From: Lineus longissimus
Taxonomy: Eukaryota; Nemertea; Pilidiophora; Heteronemertea; Lineidae
DNA length: 64,000 nucleotides
Assembly: GCF_910592395.1 (NCBI RefSeq)
Contig: NC_088322.1
Span: 4,829,431 to 4,893,430, forward strand
Direction of reading: 5' to 3'
Every line of letters begins with the position of its first letter. Positions within the stretch are counted from its first letter, which is position 1. The position numbers were made by a program, and so were the translations under genes. Shown piece by piece: positions 30,786 through 40,740 of the stretch. The notes under the pieces were generated by a model, which did not search any database, had not been told where the DNA came from, and was given only the letters and a program-made list of their open reading frames with translations.

Positions 30786-31415
30786 CTAAGACCTTTTACG
30801 TGATTTTAAGGCTTTAACACCCCCAATTAAACCATAGATTATGGAGCTCACAATAGCAATAACTGCTATGATCAGATGTTCAGCTAGAAAGCCAACAGCA
30901 GCACCAACTGTTTTCAGGAGAAATGAAACTAAAGACCCTATTATTCCAGGTAAAGCCGCAGCTGATTTCTTGGCTAGTTCTTTTAGCCATTCAGCAAACT
31001 TCTTGAGACCTTCTCTAACTTTATCTGGAATTGATGATGGTTTATCCGGACTTGGTGGAGTAGGACTTGGTGGTCCTGGTTTAGGTACAGCTTTCAAAGC
31101 ATTACTGATACCAAGGCCTAAAGTTGCCAGTATCATAGTCACTGCAGCGACTATTGCAGCAATTGTAAGGCCTTCAATCTTAAAAAGTAACTTGATTCTG
31201 TCCTTGAGTGAAATCTGTGAATCTGGTTTCTTCAAGACATTAGTGATCAAACGTTTCAGTCTTTTTGAACTACTTTCAGCTTCTCTGTCTAATTCAAATA
31301 CCTTGGCACGTTCTCTATTCAGTTCCTCTTTCACTTCCTCAATTTTTATTCTTAGCTCGTCCTTTTCTCTGTTTAGATTTTCCTTTTCGTCTAAATGATC
31401 TTCTCCAGAGTTAAT
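30786..31415 (-). CDS. coiled-coil/membrane protein with two hydrophobic blocks, 5' part in another frame
   Basis: From the first ATG (31334) it has 182 residues, but the frame is open upstream to about 31415 and carries a strongly charged coiled coil that continues that of the preceding gene (31391-32320). A hydrophobic segment (TIAAIVAAVTMILATLGLG) is followed by a proline-rich linker (PKPGPPSPTPPSPDKPS), an amphipathic helix (KKFAEWLKELAKKSAAALPG) and a long C-terminal membrane segment (LIIAVIAIVSSIIYGLIGG). I recall the AALPGIIGS block from related invertebrate elements. Either one long protein was split by a one-base shift near 31410, or the second part is reached by ribosomal frameshifting. 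Confidence 0.55.
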   Translation of the reverse strand: MNSGEDHLDEKENLNREKDELRIKIEEVKEELNRERAKVFELDREAESSSKRLKRLITNVLKKPDSQISLKDRIKLLFKIEGLTIAAIVAAVTMILATLGLGISNALKAVPKPGPPSPTPPSPDKPSSIPDKVREGLKKFAEWLKELAKKSAAALPGIIGSLVSFLLKTVGAAVGFLAEHLIIAVIAIVSSIIYGLIGGVKALKSRKRS

Positions 31416-32320
31416 TTTAAGTCATTTCTTGGAACTTCATTTTCTTCTCCTAGGATAGCATATTCTCTTTTTTTACTGTTAAGTTCTTCTTCTAGGCTTT
31501 CTATTTGCATGTCCTTATCCCTCTTTACTGCAGCTAGATCATCACCAGCCTGTTTTAACCCTCTGAGTTCTCTCAAGGCAGATTCAGTAAAACCCAGTGT
31601 TTTAAGTTCATCATCATTAGAATCTATCAGTTTATCTATTGGTTGGTTTGAACTGTTTACCTCATTAATTAGTGACTGTGTTTCAACAGCTTGAGTTGAT
31701 ACCGGTTGTGTTTGACTTACTGGTTCCGAGCCTTCCATTGGTGCCATTCTAGGTCCTTCCATAGGTGCTGGTTCATCAGGTGCAATCATACCTTTTAAAT
31801 AATTAACAAAATTAGTACCAAACTTATTCTTTAATGTGCTTTCAGCAAAGAATTTACCATCACCCTTAGTTAAAGGAATTAACTTGTTAATAAGGGTTCC
31901 ATCATTATCACGATAGTCAAATAAATTTTCGTTTCCAAGTTTACCTTTTATCAAATCAAATTCATACAGTGTTGTCGGATAATAAAAAAGTTTGTTACCA
32001 TCGTAACTAATGTGTGGTGCAAGATTACTCAATTTGTTAGGGTCATATTTCCATACCGTCTCTTTCAATGCTGTATCAAGTTTACCCTCTATTTCAGCGT
32101 AATTAAACTCCTTTTCCATCAATTCAGGGACAATACCTCTTGCTCTATCTGGAGTTCTAGTGAACGAAGTTTCAGTAGTAAGATTTGTATTACCTGTGTT
32201 GTATGTTGTGCCGTCATCTTGATAAATTCTATTATTTCTCCAATCAGGAGGATCATCCACATTATGAATGTAATTATGATCGTAATCATCCATTTCATAA
32301 TCTTCACCTCCTTCAGCCAT
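31391..32320 (-). CDS. acidic N-terminal protein ending in a coiled coil
   Basis: A 309-residue protein. The start is acidic (MAEGGEDYEMDDYDHNYIHN). The middle contains a block around LSNLAPHISYDGNKLFYYP and GTNFVNYLKG, followed by a methionine/proline repeat (APMEGPRMAPMEGSEP) and a charged coiled coil up to the stop. The frame then breaks while the neighbouring frame carries the coiled coil on into the gene at 30786-31415, so the two are probably halves of one gene. Its start lies 10 bp from the end of the 452-residue gene. No function is recognised. Confidence 0.55.
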   Translation of the reverse strand: MAEGGEDYEMDDYDHNYIHNVDDPPDWRNNRIYQDDGTTYNTGNTNLTTETSFTRTPDRARGIVPELMEKEFNYAEIEGKLDTALKETVWKYDPNKLSNLAPHISYDGNKLFYYPTTLYEFDLIKGKLGNENLFDYRDNDGTLINKLIPLTKGDGKFFAESTLKNKFGTNFVNYLKGMIAPDEPAPMEGPRMAPMEGSEPVSQTQPVSTQAVETQSLINEVNSSNQPIDKLIDSNDDELKTLGFTESALRELRGLKQAGDDLAAVKRDKDMQIESLEEELNSKKREYAILGEENEVPRNDLKLTLEKII

Positions 32321-32330
32321 AATTACTTAT

Positions 32331-33689
32331 TTATCTAACCATAAAAACAATCAATGTACCAACAACTGAGTAAAGCATGAATTTAATTGTTTCATGAGTA
32401 TCATCCTCCCTCTCAACTTTGGTGTCCCGTTTAGTAGTAGGAGTATTCTTTGATGTTTCAGTTGTTTTTGGTGCATCAACATTACTCTTTGGTGTATGAC
32501 TGGTCTTGACAGTATCAACACTACTCTTAACTCTTATTTTCTTAGAACTAGTTCCTTCCATCAGTGGTGGTGGTAAGGTCTTTTTGTGGTTAATGTCATT
32601 CTTACCAGGTTTAGCATTTTTGGGTGCTATTAAAATGTTATTATTGTAGTTATCCAGCTTACCAATAACGAGTACCATATTTGACCCTATGACATACAAT
32701 CCTGGTGCTATTACATAATCTAGTCTTGTATGAGTGTCACTCACTGCTTTTTGGTATCTTTGAATTGAAGTGGGAATATCAGGATGTTGATTAATCGAGT
32801 CCTTTAATAGTTTGTTAAATTCCTTCTGAGCATCCAATTCTGTACCCGGTACTCCAATTATTGGTGTTCTGGTCAACGCCTGAGCACCCAGAATACAGTA
32901 AACATATGTTCTTATTGTATCATTCAACCTCTCTATTCCAGGATTAGAGAAACCATTTGATTTAAATATCATGAATTGTTGATAGGTTTGACATTCATTT
33001 TGTGTAATTACATCAAATACATTCTTGTGTCTCCTGACATGATCCTTGATGAAAGTATCTGGATATTTGAAATTAGCCATTCCAGCATCCCAATCAGATT
33101 TAAACATCGGTGGCATTCTATTCTCGTGAACTTGCATGAGGAAGAAATTGATTTTAGAATCATTGATGTAATATCCGGGATCAGTTATGTTCGGGTTGTA
33201 ATCCGGTACACTCCAGGAAGTCCACCCCTCATTACTTTCAAACACTGAGAAATCATATTCGTCTTTTAAACCAAATTCACTCAATAACCCTCCTAGTTTC
33301 CTACAGTTAATGTTATTGTTTGTCTCATTGAAATCACTTTCACCTGGAATTGGTATCTCTAGATTCTTCATGATCTTCAATATTTGATAGTAAACATGAA
33401 ATCTGTAAATTGACCTTATCAATGGGTCACTGTGATTCAAGTGATCATCTATTGAAATACCACAACCGGTAGTAGCAAACCAAACAGCCATATTAAATTG
33501 GTTCTGGTAAAACGATAATGGATTCTTTTCCAGTCGCAGACAGTCTTTCTTATTTTTCAGGCTCAAAAACCCAGGTGTTATCTTAGTTTCTTGTAGTATG
33601 AAGAAATTGTTACTGTTAACAGTTACTTCTAAATTAAAGAAGTCATAGGTGAATTTACTTTTATGTTGATTTGCTATTGGATAATACAT
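32331..33689 (-). CDS. first right-arm protein, conserved in this element type, C-terminal membrane anchor
   Basis: Intact 452-residue protein starting in the TAAATGT context, 21 bp inside the right terminal repeat. The motifs FLSLKNKKDCLRLEKNPLSF, NQFNMAVWFATTGCGI, RSIYRFHVYYQ, GIERLNDTIRTYVYCILGAQ and TRLDYVIAPGLY form a family I remember from cnidarian elements of the same sort, always uncharacterised. A Thr/Lys/Pro-rich linker leads to a C-terminal transmembrane helix (IKFMLYSVVGTLIVFMV). A virion surface or attachment role would suit an anchored protein but is speculation. It is one of the best preserved genes of the element. Confidence 0.65.
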   Translation of the reverse strand: MYYPIANQHKSKFTYDFFNLEVTVNSNNFFILQETKITPGFLSLKNKKDCLRLEKNPLSFYQNQFNMAVWFATTGCGISIDDHLNHSDPLIRSIYRFHVYYQILKIMKNLEIPIPGESDFNETNNNINCRKLGGLLSEFGLKDEYDFSVFESNEGWTSWSVPDYNPNITDPGYYINDSKINFFLMQVHENRMPPMFKSDWDAGMANFKYPDTFIKDHVRRHKNVFDVITQNECQTYQQFMIFKSNGFSNPGIERLNDTIRTYVYCILGAQALTRTPIIGVPGTELDAQKEFNKLLKDSINQHPDIPTSIQRYQKAVSDTHTRLDYVIAPGLYVIGSNMVLVIGKLDNYNNNILIAPKNAKPGKNDINHKKTLPPPLMEGTSSKKIRVKSSVDTVKTSHTPKSNVDAPKTTETSKNTPTTKRDTKVEREDDTHETIKFMLYSVVGTLIVFMVR

Positions 33690-33709
33690 TTAATTTACCT
33701 GAATTTTTC

Positions 33710-33918
33710 CTTCAGTTTTGGATAATGAAGACAGTAAAAAGGCCATTTATTTTAAGGAATTAACCCATTGAGCTGTAGTATTCCCTAAGAATGATAATAA
33801 TGAGGTGGCTGGTTCTTAGGGGTTTCTAAGCTAATTTGAGACAAAAAGGCCTGTAAGGGCTTTGGTCAAAATGGCTTCAAAATACCTATTATTCCTATCA
33901 CCTCATTATTATCATTCT
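33710..33918 (-). repeat. right terminal inverted repeat, 209 bp
   Basis: Exact reverse complement of 4428-4636. It is followed by ACTGTG, matching the left ACTGTA in five of six positions. Confidence 0.95.
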
Positions 33919-34102
33919 ACTGTGTATATACGGTTTTCGGCAGTGAAATCAAACATGGCAAACCGTATATATACGGTCTCCGGGCTGAAAGAGTTAAACC
34001 GCAGAAGTAAACAACTGTAACGTAATTCAACACTAATTGTCTGAACAGTCTAACTATCCCTATATAGCGGGAGAATACCAAATGTCATTTTTGCCAATGA
34101 TA
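33919..34102. other. flank with palindromic CCGTATATATACGG
   Basis: CCGTATATATACGG and a second partial copy lie close together, with TTAACTCTTTCAGCCCGG in the reverse strand nearby. This resembles one end of a TTAA-type (piggyBac-like) MITE into which the large element inserted, but the other end was not found. Confidence 0.35.
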
Positions 34103-34834
34103 TCAGCAAAACCAACACCTAGGGTTGGATTGACCCTTTAAGTCATAATCAGTTAGCCTTGCCGGTGGCACAACAGACCTACCACTTCTGGTGGTATACG
34201 GAGTGTTATTAGTGTTATTAACCCCTGCTGCGGGCGCAGTTGCGGATTCAGGAGTTGGATTGGGTGCCTGCGGTGTGATTGGCGAGTGTCCTGAGTCCGT
34301 CTGGATCTCTGGTGGAGATTGCGGAGATAGCACTGGCGCAGATGGTGATGATTGTGTGCCAGTGGGAATATTGTCATTGGGCACTTTTAAAAGATGTCTC
34401 TGATTCCTTCGATATTCAAATCCGTCAGGTGTTGCTTGGGCGTAGTAGGATGTGGGTTGGTCCGCCCTCCTGGTGATAACGGCTTCCTTGTCATAGCCCT
34501 TGCTGGTCTGTATGCGGACGCTGTCCCCTGGTGCCAGTGGTGTTAGTGGCCTTGATGACTTGTCCGCTGATTTCTTCTGAGTCTGCCGAAGTTCAGACAA
34601 ACGGTTCTGAACAATCTTCGTGTCTAATGCTTGTGGTTCCAGCAGGGCCTCAGCTATGGGTAATGTTGACCGTGTACGCCTAGACAGATTTCGCTGTGCC
34701 TGAGAGCCCAGTACCGAGTCTCTGGGAGTATTCCTCCAATTGAGCAAGTTCATGTAAAAGTCTGTACCATCCCTGTATGATTTCTCTAGGAGACGCTTTG
34801 CTGATTGTACAGCTTTCTCAGCTAAATAGTCCAT
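34103..34834 (-). pseudogene. LTR-retrotransposon integrase C-terminal fragment (Gypsy-like)
   Basis: A 243-residue frame beginning in the middle of an integrase. EKAVQSAKRLLEKSY is the helix that follows the catalytic Glu, then LLNWRNTPRDSVLGSQAQ, TRSTLPI, LAPGDSVRIQTSKGYDKEAVI and a proline-rich tail that ends at a proper stop. This layout is found in Gypsy-type polymerases with a GPY/F-like end. All upstream Pol domains are absent: the frame is cut at about 34835, where the repeats of the next element start. It is a remnant without activity. Confidence 0.75.
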
Positions 34835-34949
34835 GGGCCAAGTCTCAAAATTGGACCAACGGGTACCATCTCTGGTGGCAAAGTCTCATAGTGATTTTTT
34901 TATTCCTTGGTATATCTAGTTTATGAATTCAAATGATAGCCCTGCCCAA

Positions 34950-37900
34950 TGGGTAGCTTTTTGGTAGTTTTCAGCCAGTTTTCATGATGGGGTATGGTCA
35001 ATTTCGGGGGCCCTGAATAATGGGGTAGGGGAAACAAAAGAAGCTGCCATTTGGTAACGGATGGACCAAATCATTATTATTATACCTCAAAATGTTCAGC
35101 TAGGATGCCTCTAACAGATTGTAAGATGTGTTTTGATGTAATGCATGTAATTAGGTCAACAGAGGTCAAAAGGTCACGAATTTTGAGGGTTGCTCAAAAT
35201 CTGTGACAGTCAAACATGTGACGAAAAAGTAATGCTGAGGGTCAATTATTCAAACATTTTACACTTGAAATCTGTTTTTTAGTGTTTTCTAATGCTCTAA
35301 ATATAATTTCAGAGGGGCTATAGGAAATTATTTTGATAGATTTGGAATCCAAAACAACTGTACGGAATGCTTAAAATCTGAAATTATGAAATTTCAGAAT
35401 ATGGGGTAAGGGAAACATAACCGACTGTTAAATCGCAATGGATGGACCCAATTAATAGTTTAAGACCTCAAATGTTAAGCATAGCTGCCTCTGAAAAACC
35501 GTAAGGTGTGTTCTAATATAATGCATGTAACTAGGTCAACTGAGGTCAAAAGGTCATAAATTACGGGGGCTGCTTAAAACATTGGCCACATACGGCAAAG
35601 GCAATGCTGTGTAGGCCCTCTACACCGACATTTTATGTAATAAATGTTAAAATTTAGTGCCAAATATCCTATTAAACCAAAAAGTAAAGTTCACTGAACT
35701 TTTCTTCTAAATAGGATCTAACGTCTTTAAAAGATGAGCCACTGGAAAAGATGCAAATGCCAGAGGTCCCTTCTCCAAAAAAGTCAATCATCCTCGTCAT
35801 CACTACATGATTCCATACCTACTTCGGTCTCAACCACGACAATATCATCATCTCTCATTTTTCCACATGTTGGCAATTTGCACATTGTTGTGCACTTTAG
35901 TCCTTTTATCAAGACATATGCATTCCCCTTCCTGACAAATGCGTTTGCATCGGCAGGCCATCAATTCAATGACAGCATCTGGAGCAGTCTTTCCCGCCAT
36001 CCAGTCAATGGTGAGGTTTCCTTTCTCATCCTGTACCCATCCATACCCATCAGGGTCTGGAACCACTGGTTTATTCTCAAGGCTTAGTTTCCAAACACGG
36101 GCTTGATAATTTGTGCGCTGGGCATGCTTGTTTAGGGTGTCCCCGCATGGAGGAAGCATACTTGATTCTACCTCTCCCCTCTTTGCCATGAACAGATCAT
36201 GCCGCATTTTATTCACCAACACAGTCTTCGTGGTCGGAGCGTACATGACACACGTAAAGTGCTGTAATATTCCCAATAAATCAGCGGACTGCTCCCACGT
36301 GTTTCCAAGTTGTGCGAATGCTTGCAGGAACAACTCGCTAGATCGCATCTTGTCCAAAGGCCCTATCTTGCCGCGTCCAACAAATGCACTCACTAACTGT
36401 ATCGCATCCGGAAAAGCTGTGAAAGCCGATGAGTGCGTCACAAACATCATCTCGAAGAAACACCTGTAACTGAGAGACTTCAACGAACTGCGTTCTAGTC
36501 TTTGTTCCCCGCTTTTGGTACAAGGTGGCACGAATATCCTTTGCGAACGAGAGAAGAAGCACGACGACGTCTGTGTCCTCAGACACTACTATAACATTAT
36601 TGTACCCGCTTTCTGCGGCATGTTTTGCATGCAGAATCATTCGTGTATCCGCCTCTTCTTGTGATCACTCAAGTTCCTCGACCTTTTCTTTGATCAGTCC
36701 CCTCTTGCTAGTTGACTTCCAGTCAGAAACGAAAAACTCAACAAGTCGTGTCTTATTGTCCGCCTCTGAAAGAAAGTTCCTCCACTTCTTGATCTTGTGT
36801 CCAGGTACAATTGTACTGAATTTGATACCAGTGCCTGAGCCACGTTTCTGCCGTTCCGCATCCTTGATAGATGTTTCCCTGTAGACATCATCAATTCTTT
36901 GACTTGTACCTCCTTCCCTCAATACCCATTTCAGAAGAGAGTTGGAGACCTCCAAGAATGTATTGTTTTTGACATTCAGTTTCTGCACCAGGCTCATGCC
37001 ATCGACAATGCCTGCGGAATGACTTGGAAGGTTTCTGCAGGGGGTATGGTGTCCCCGATACTGTTCATGAGTTTGGTCTTATCCGTTTTCCTTAGTAAAC
37101 CACTTTCATTTGCTAGAGCCCAGAGGTATCGGTCCCAGTGGATATGATAAAACGATCTCCATGTCCAACGCTCTTCCTTGTGCAATGATAATCATGCGAG
37201 CAAATAGATCTCGGTCAGCCCGAAGGATTATTTCTTTACCATTGCACTTCACTTTCTTCGTACATACATCAGCGAAGGATTTCAGTTTCTGTTTCATAAC
37301 TGTTGCGAAAAAGTCTTTTGCATCTGGTTCTTCCTTTTCAAGGCGCTCAGATCAGAAATCTGTGTAAGCCTTCCCCCCAATTGTGCGACCGTTGAGGAGA
37401 TCCTTGGTTACCTCATCTGGAGCGAGAGTGCCGTTTGAAATACTGACAAGGGATTCGTCTTCCGACTTGAATGCGTTTATCATTGCCTCCTGGATCATTT
37501 CCATCACGGCCTTGACATCTGATTCATCCTTGGTGATTCGTGTGCTATGCAGGTCCGGATGGTTCAAAGATGACGAACTCATTCCTATCACGGCTCTCAG
37601 TTGGCGGAGGAACATGCTTCGGTACTCTGCGTTCAGGTAATAACGCCGAACTGCTCCAGGATTTAGGCTAAATCCACGAGTGCCCCCAGGTGTTTGGGTA
37701 TCCTTGTTGACCGTTTCTTCAATGGTCTGGTCGACTGGAATCTTTCCAAAAGGGTTGTCTGGCCCTAGTTGAACTGAGAACCCCCCACTCATGAAATGAG
37801 AAAACGTATCAGGGTGATCGATGTGCAGCCTTGACATTTGTGCATAGTATAATGTCAAGTAACGTGCGTAGTTCAGCCTATCGTATGCAAAACACCACGG

Positions 37901-39158
37901 AATCATCGCCTTGATCGAGGAAAGATGTAACAGCCAATCACCTTCTCTTGTTGCGCGTACCAATCGAAAGACAATATCCACCATATCTATATATGACATC
38001 CAAAATGCTGAAAGACTGCCATTGTTGCTCCTGAGGAAATCAAGATACTGTTGGAAAAGGTGAACTATGCGTAAGTAGGACGGATTGGACATCACATCAT
38101 GTAGGACGACGCCTGAAGCATTGTCCACCAGAGATTTTAGCACTGACAGGGCTTAATTCAGGGAGTCTGCTTCTCTCGTTCCCAGCCACTGAAGGAATCC
38201 GTCCCATGCTATTCTCATCAATGATTCGTACATTATCTTGTGCATTCGAATAGCACGATTGTACTTCCTTCCATCCAGAACACCGCCTATTGAACCATCA
38301 GCAACAATGCCCGATTCGACGCACAGATCTTTTAAGCCAGCATCTCCAAAGCGTTTGCCTAGAACTGCCAGCAATGTGCATGACGTATGGAAAACACCCA
38401 TTCTGAATATGATACAACCAAACTTGTCTTGGTGTTTCCATGCAACTTCTAGTGCTTTTGCATGCAGCGCTTGGTCGAAAACACAAACTATTTCTGACAG
38501 TTCCATGATTCTGAGGGTTTGGTTCAAGACTTCATTTACCGTAAATAGCTGTGTAGCTGGTGCATTGACTGTTGGAAGATAAGCTACCGTGTCCTGTGTA
38601 ACAGCAATGTTGTCCCGACATTGGATATTGAACCCTGTCCCAACTACAGACTGCTGGGGAGCATCCCTTTTTTTCTGCCCCTGAGAGTAACAACCAAATC
38701 CTTGGCTATCAAGTCATCCAAATGATTGTTTTAAGCATATTTAACCTGTAAATAATCTGAAAATAATTCTCTGGCGATGTTTTTGATCGAGGGAACCATT
38801 GGCTTTTCTTTATCCTTTTGTTAATCAGTATTAACTTAATCAGGATCCCAATTTTGTTGACCTTTTTCACCTCAGTTGACCTAGTTACATGCTTTATATT
38901 AGAACACACCTTACGGTTTATAAGAGGCAGCTATGCTTAACATTTTGAGGTCTTTAACTATTAATTGGGTCCACCCATTGCGATTTAACAGTCGGTTATG
39001 TTTCCCTTACCCCATATTCTGAAATTTCAAAATTTCAGATTGTAAGCACTCCGTACAGTTGTTTTGGATTCCAAATCTATCAAATAATTTCCTATAGCCC
39101 CTCTGAAATTATAGTTAGAGCATTAGAAAACACAAAAAAAACAGATTTCAAGTGTACA
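34950..39158. mobile_element. decayed Academ-like copy between long inverted repeats
   Basis: The arms 35255-35560 (plus) and about 38865-39158 (inverted) share long stretches such as ATATGGGGTAAGGGAAACAT, TTTGGAATCCAAAACAACTG and CTAGGTCAACTGAGGT. The left side holds a second diverged unit of about 370 bp (34950-35255), so its arm is a tandem of two. Between the arms lies the frame-shifted remnant of a protein homologous to the 1,630-residue Academ protein at 48379-53271. Outer ends and target duplication are not clear. Confidence 0.65.
35848..38700 (-). pseudogene. Academ transposase/XPG-like nuclease remnant
   Basis: Consecutive minus-strand frames (about 38700-38153, 38143-37352, 37297-36994, 36997-36665, 36640-36338 and 36531-35848) align in order with residues about 665 to 1590 of the Academ protein at 48379-53271. 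Shared blocks include LGKRFGDAGLKDLCVESG, LVRATREGDWLLHLSS, FAYDRLNYARYLTLY, VDQTIEETVNKDTQTPGG, HAKHAAESG, SEDTDVVVLL and SGCDTVSE. The N-terminal 600 or more residues are missing and there are at least five frame breaks. It is a dead, older relative in the same orientation as the intact copy, which lies in a different insertion 10 kb away. Confidence 0.8.
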
Positions 39159-39941
39159 AGCCCTTCGGCGGATATGATTCACTTGGGATCGGTTGAGAAT
39201 CGCTTGTGCTGCTTGCTTTGCAGCCGTCTTTCAAATTTCATTGCTGTACATAGGTTTTCGGCCAAAAGTACCTCTAGGGCAATGGATTCTGCTCAAAGTG
39301 TTATTGGGTGAAGGAGAACCTTTTATCAATTGACTCTGTAGCTAGCTACTAGTATAGCCGTCTTCCTGCACTCTGCCCACTGTCTCCCCCCCCCCCCCCA
39401 TCTTACTTCTATACTGCTTCAACTGGGACAACTGTCATGATGGCATCATCCTAACTATGTACCCCCCTCTTCACCACCAATAGTCTTATCAGCCAGAACT
39501 TCTCGCCATCAACTAAGTTAGTGCTAGCCGTCTCCAACATTCCCCCCCCCCCATTCTCTGCTTTTGGGTCAACTGTTATGATACCATCATTCTACATAAT
39601 CCCCCCCCCCCCAACTTCACAAAGCCTAGCCCTCCGCCTCCTCGGTCCTTTCAACTGAGAGCTCCCCGCTATCAAGGCTAGAGCCTTCACCCATATTACA
39701 CTTCTTCACTCGCGCAAATTGTGGGGCCGTAACATTTCAGTTCGATATAATGTGGTTTCGAACTCTCGGAACGGGCCACATAGCGTCTCCAGTCTACAAT
39801 GCGTTGGGATTGTGAAATAGAGTTATATTTATTCAAATGAGAATACAGTATTCTGTTTCGTGATTGACCCGCAGCTGGTGTTGGCGATGATGTGGGGTTG
39901 TCGCGGTCGGTGTGGAATTGGTCATATTGTGTGTGACGTGA
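39159..39941. other. non-coding with long C runs
   Basis: Three runs of 12 or more C (near 39387, 39543 and 39602) lie in a roughly repeated CT-rich context that includes two versions of TCAACTG...TCATGATGGCATCAT. No gene is supported. Confidence 0.5.
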
Positions 39942-40226
39942 AAGCAATTTGAAAAAATAAAAATCATAAAAATTGCGACCTGTGCAAAACGAACGGTGAT
40001 TTTCTCTGCATCTATTCTAAAATATGTAGACAATTGTGCTTTGGGAAGATCATTTAGTGACCACATAACGTTCGCTTTCCAAGGGTTAAACACTGTTTCC
40101 TTGTTAGAGAAATGTAAAAAGATTCGCTGGGATGGTTTTACTGATATATTCATTTTGGTCGGGACGAATGACTGTGCTGCCAGCGGGCCCGGATTCTCGA
40201 CGAAGAAGATTGGTGATCGCATTGAT
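39942..40226 (+). CDS. possible internal exon with an SGNH-hydrolase-like segment
   Basis: A frame of about 95 codons without a convincing ATG ends at the donor GTAAGT (40227). It reads FSASILKYVDN, then SFSDHITFAFQG and DIFILVGTNDCAASGP. VGTND resembles block III (GxND) of SGNH/GDSL hydrolases, and FSASILK sits where block I is expected, although its usual Asp/Ser pattern is altered. Neighbouring exons were not found. The opposite strand is also open, which lowers confidence. The donor is duplicated (see the repeat at 40227-40270). Confidence 0.35.
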
Positions 40227-40270
40227 GTAAGTTGTCCAGCTAGCAGTCGTAAGTTGTCCAGCTAGCAGTC
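40227..40270. repeat. 22-bp tandem duplication including a splice donor
   Basis: GTAAGTTGTCCAGCTAGCAG followed by TC occurs twice in direct succession, so two consensus donor sites stand 22 bp apart at the end of the possible exon. Confidence 0.85.
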
Positions 40271-40680
40271 ATCATGGCAGTGTTTTAGGCCTGCATTGAT
40301 GTTGGAAGGAACATGGAGCTTATAAAGTTCGGCCATTCTAGGTTTTACTGCATGTGTTCCGTGCTAATCACCGATTAGCGCCATCTTAAGATTGCGCTGC
40401 GCATTCTTAGGATCGTTTAATTGCGCGGCAATCTCGAGATCGCGCAAGGGTGAGCGTGCGCTTTTTGCCGATTGCGCATTTTAGAGATGATGATACTTTT
40501 ACATGTTCAGCTTTGCATTGCCATTGGTAGCTTTATTTTTCACCTAATTTTTTGCTACACCAACAGTCACATTACTGTCATGTGACTGTCTATGGGATGC
40601 TGAAAGTAAATAAATTTTATACCGGCCAAAGTTGACTGTCTAGTGGTTGATTTGTATTTTGTACCTCAGGCCATACCTCA

Positions 40681-40740
40681 GGCCATGGAGGTATTATTAA
40701 GATAACTGCAGGCCATGGAGGTATTATTAAGATACCTCCA
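40681..40740. repeat. 30-bp tandem repeat, two copies
   Basis: The unit starts GGCCATGGAGGTATTATTAA; the second copy differs only at its end. Partial CCTCAGGCCAT words precede it. Confidence 0.8.

Larger units (their letters stand above)
4428..33918. mobile_element. Polinton/Maverick-type (adintovirus-like) element, 29.5 kb
   Basis: The element is bounded by perfectly matching 209-bp inverted repeats and by ACTGTA (4422-4427) and ACTGTG (33919-33924), a 6-bp target duplication with one mismatch; Polintons make 6-bp duplications. It encodes the diagnostic set: protein-primed family B polymerase, retrovirus-type integrase with chromodomain, packaging ATPase, a probable double-jelly-roll capsid protein and penton-like proteins. 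It also carries small genes that I associate with cnidarian and other invertebrate copies of this kind. About 10.4 kb (19.2-29.7 kb) and 884 bp (12402-13285) are later insertions, so the original element was near 18.2 kb, a usual adintovirus size. No adenain-type protease was found. Several genes are disrupted, so this copy is an endogenous, probably non-autonomous one. Confidence 0.88.

Noticed and set aside
30841-31398. Plus-strand frame of 185 codons
   Set aside because: It is the mirror of the minus-strand membrane/coiled-coil gene, has low-complexity Ser/Leu composition, and has no fitting neighbours.
39833-40222. Minus-strand frame of 129 codons opposite the SGNH-like exon
   Set aside because: It has no recognisable motif and ends in a His/Thr/Asn-rich low-complexity stretch. 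The plus strand has a donor site and a GTND motif and is favoured, though weakly.
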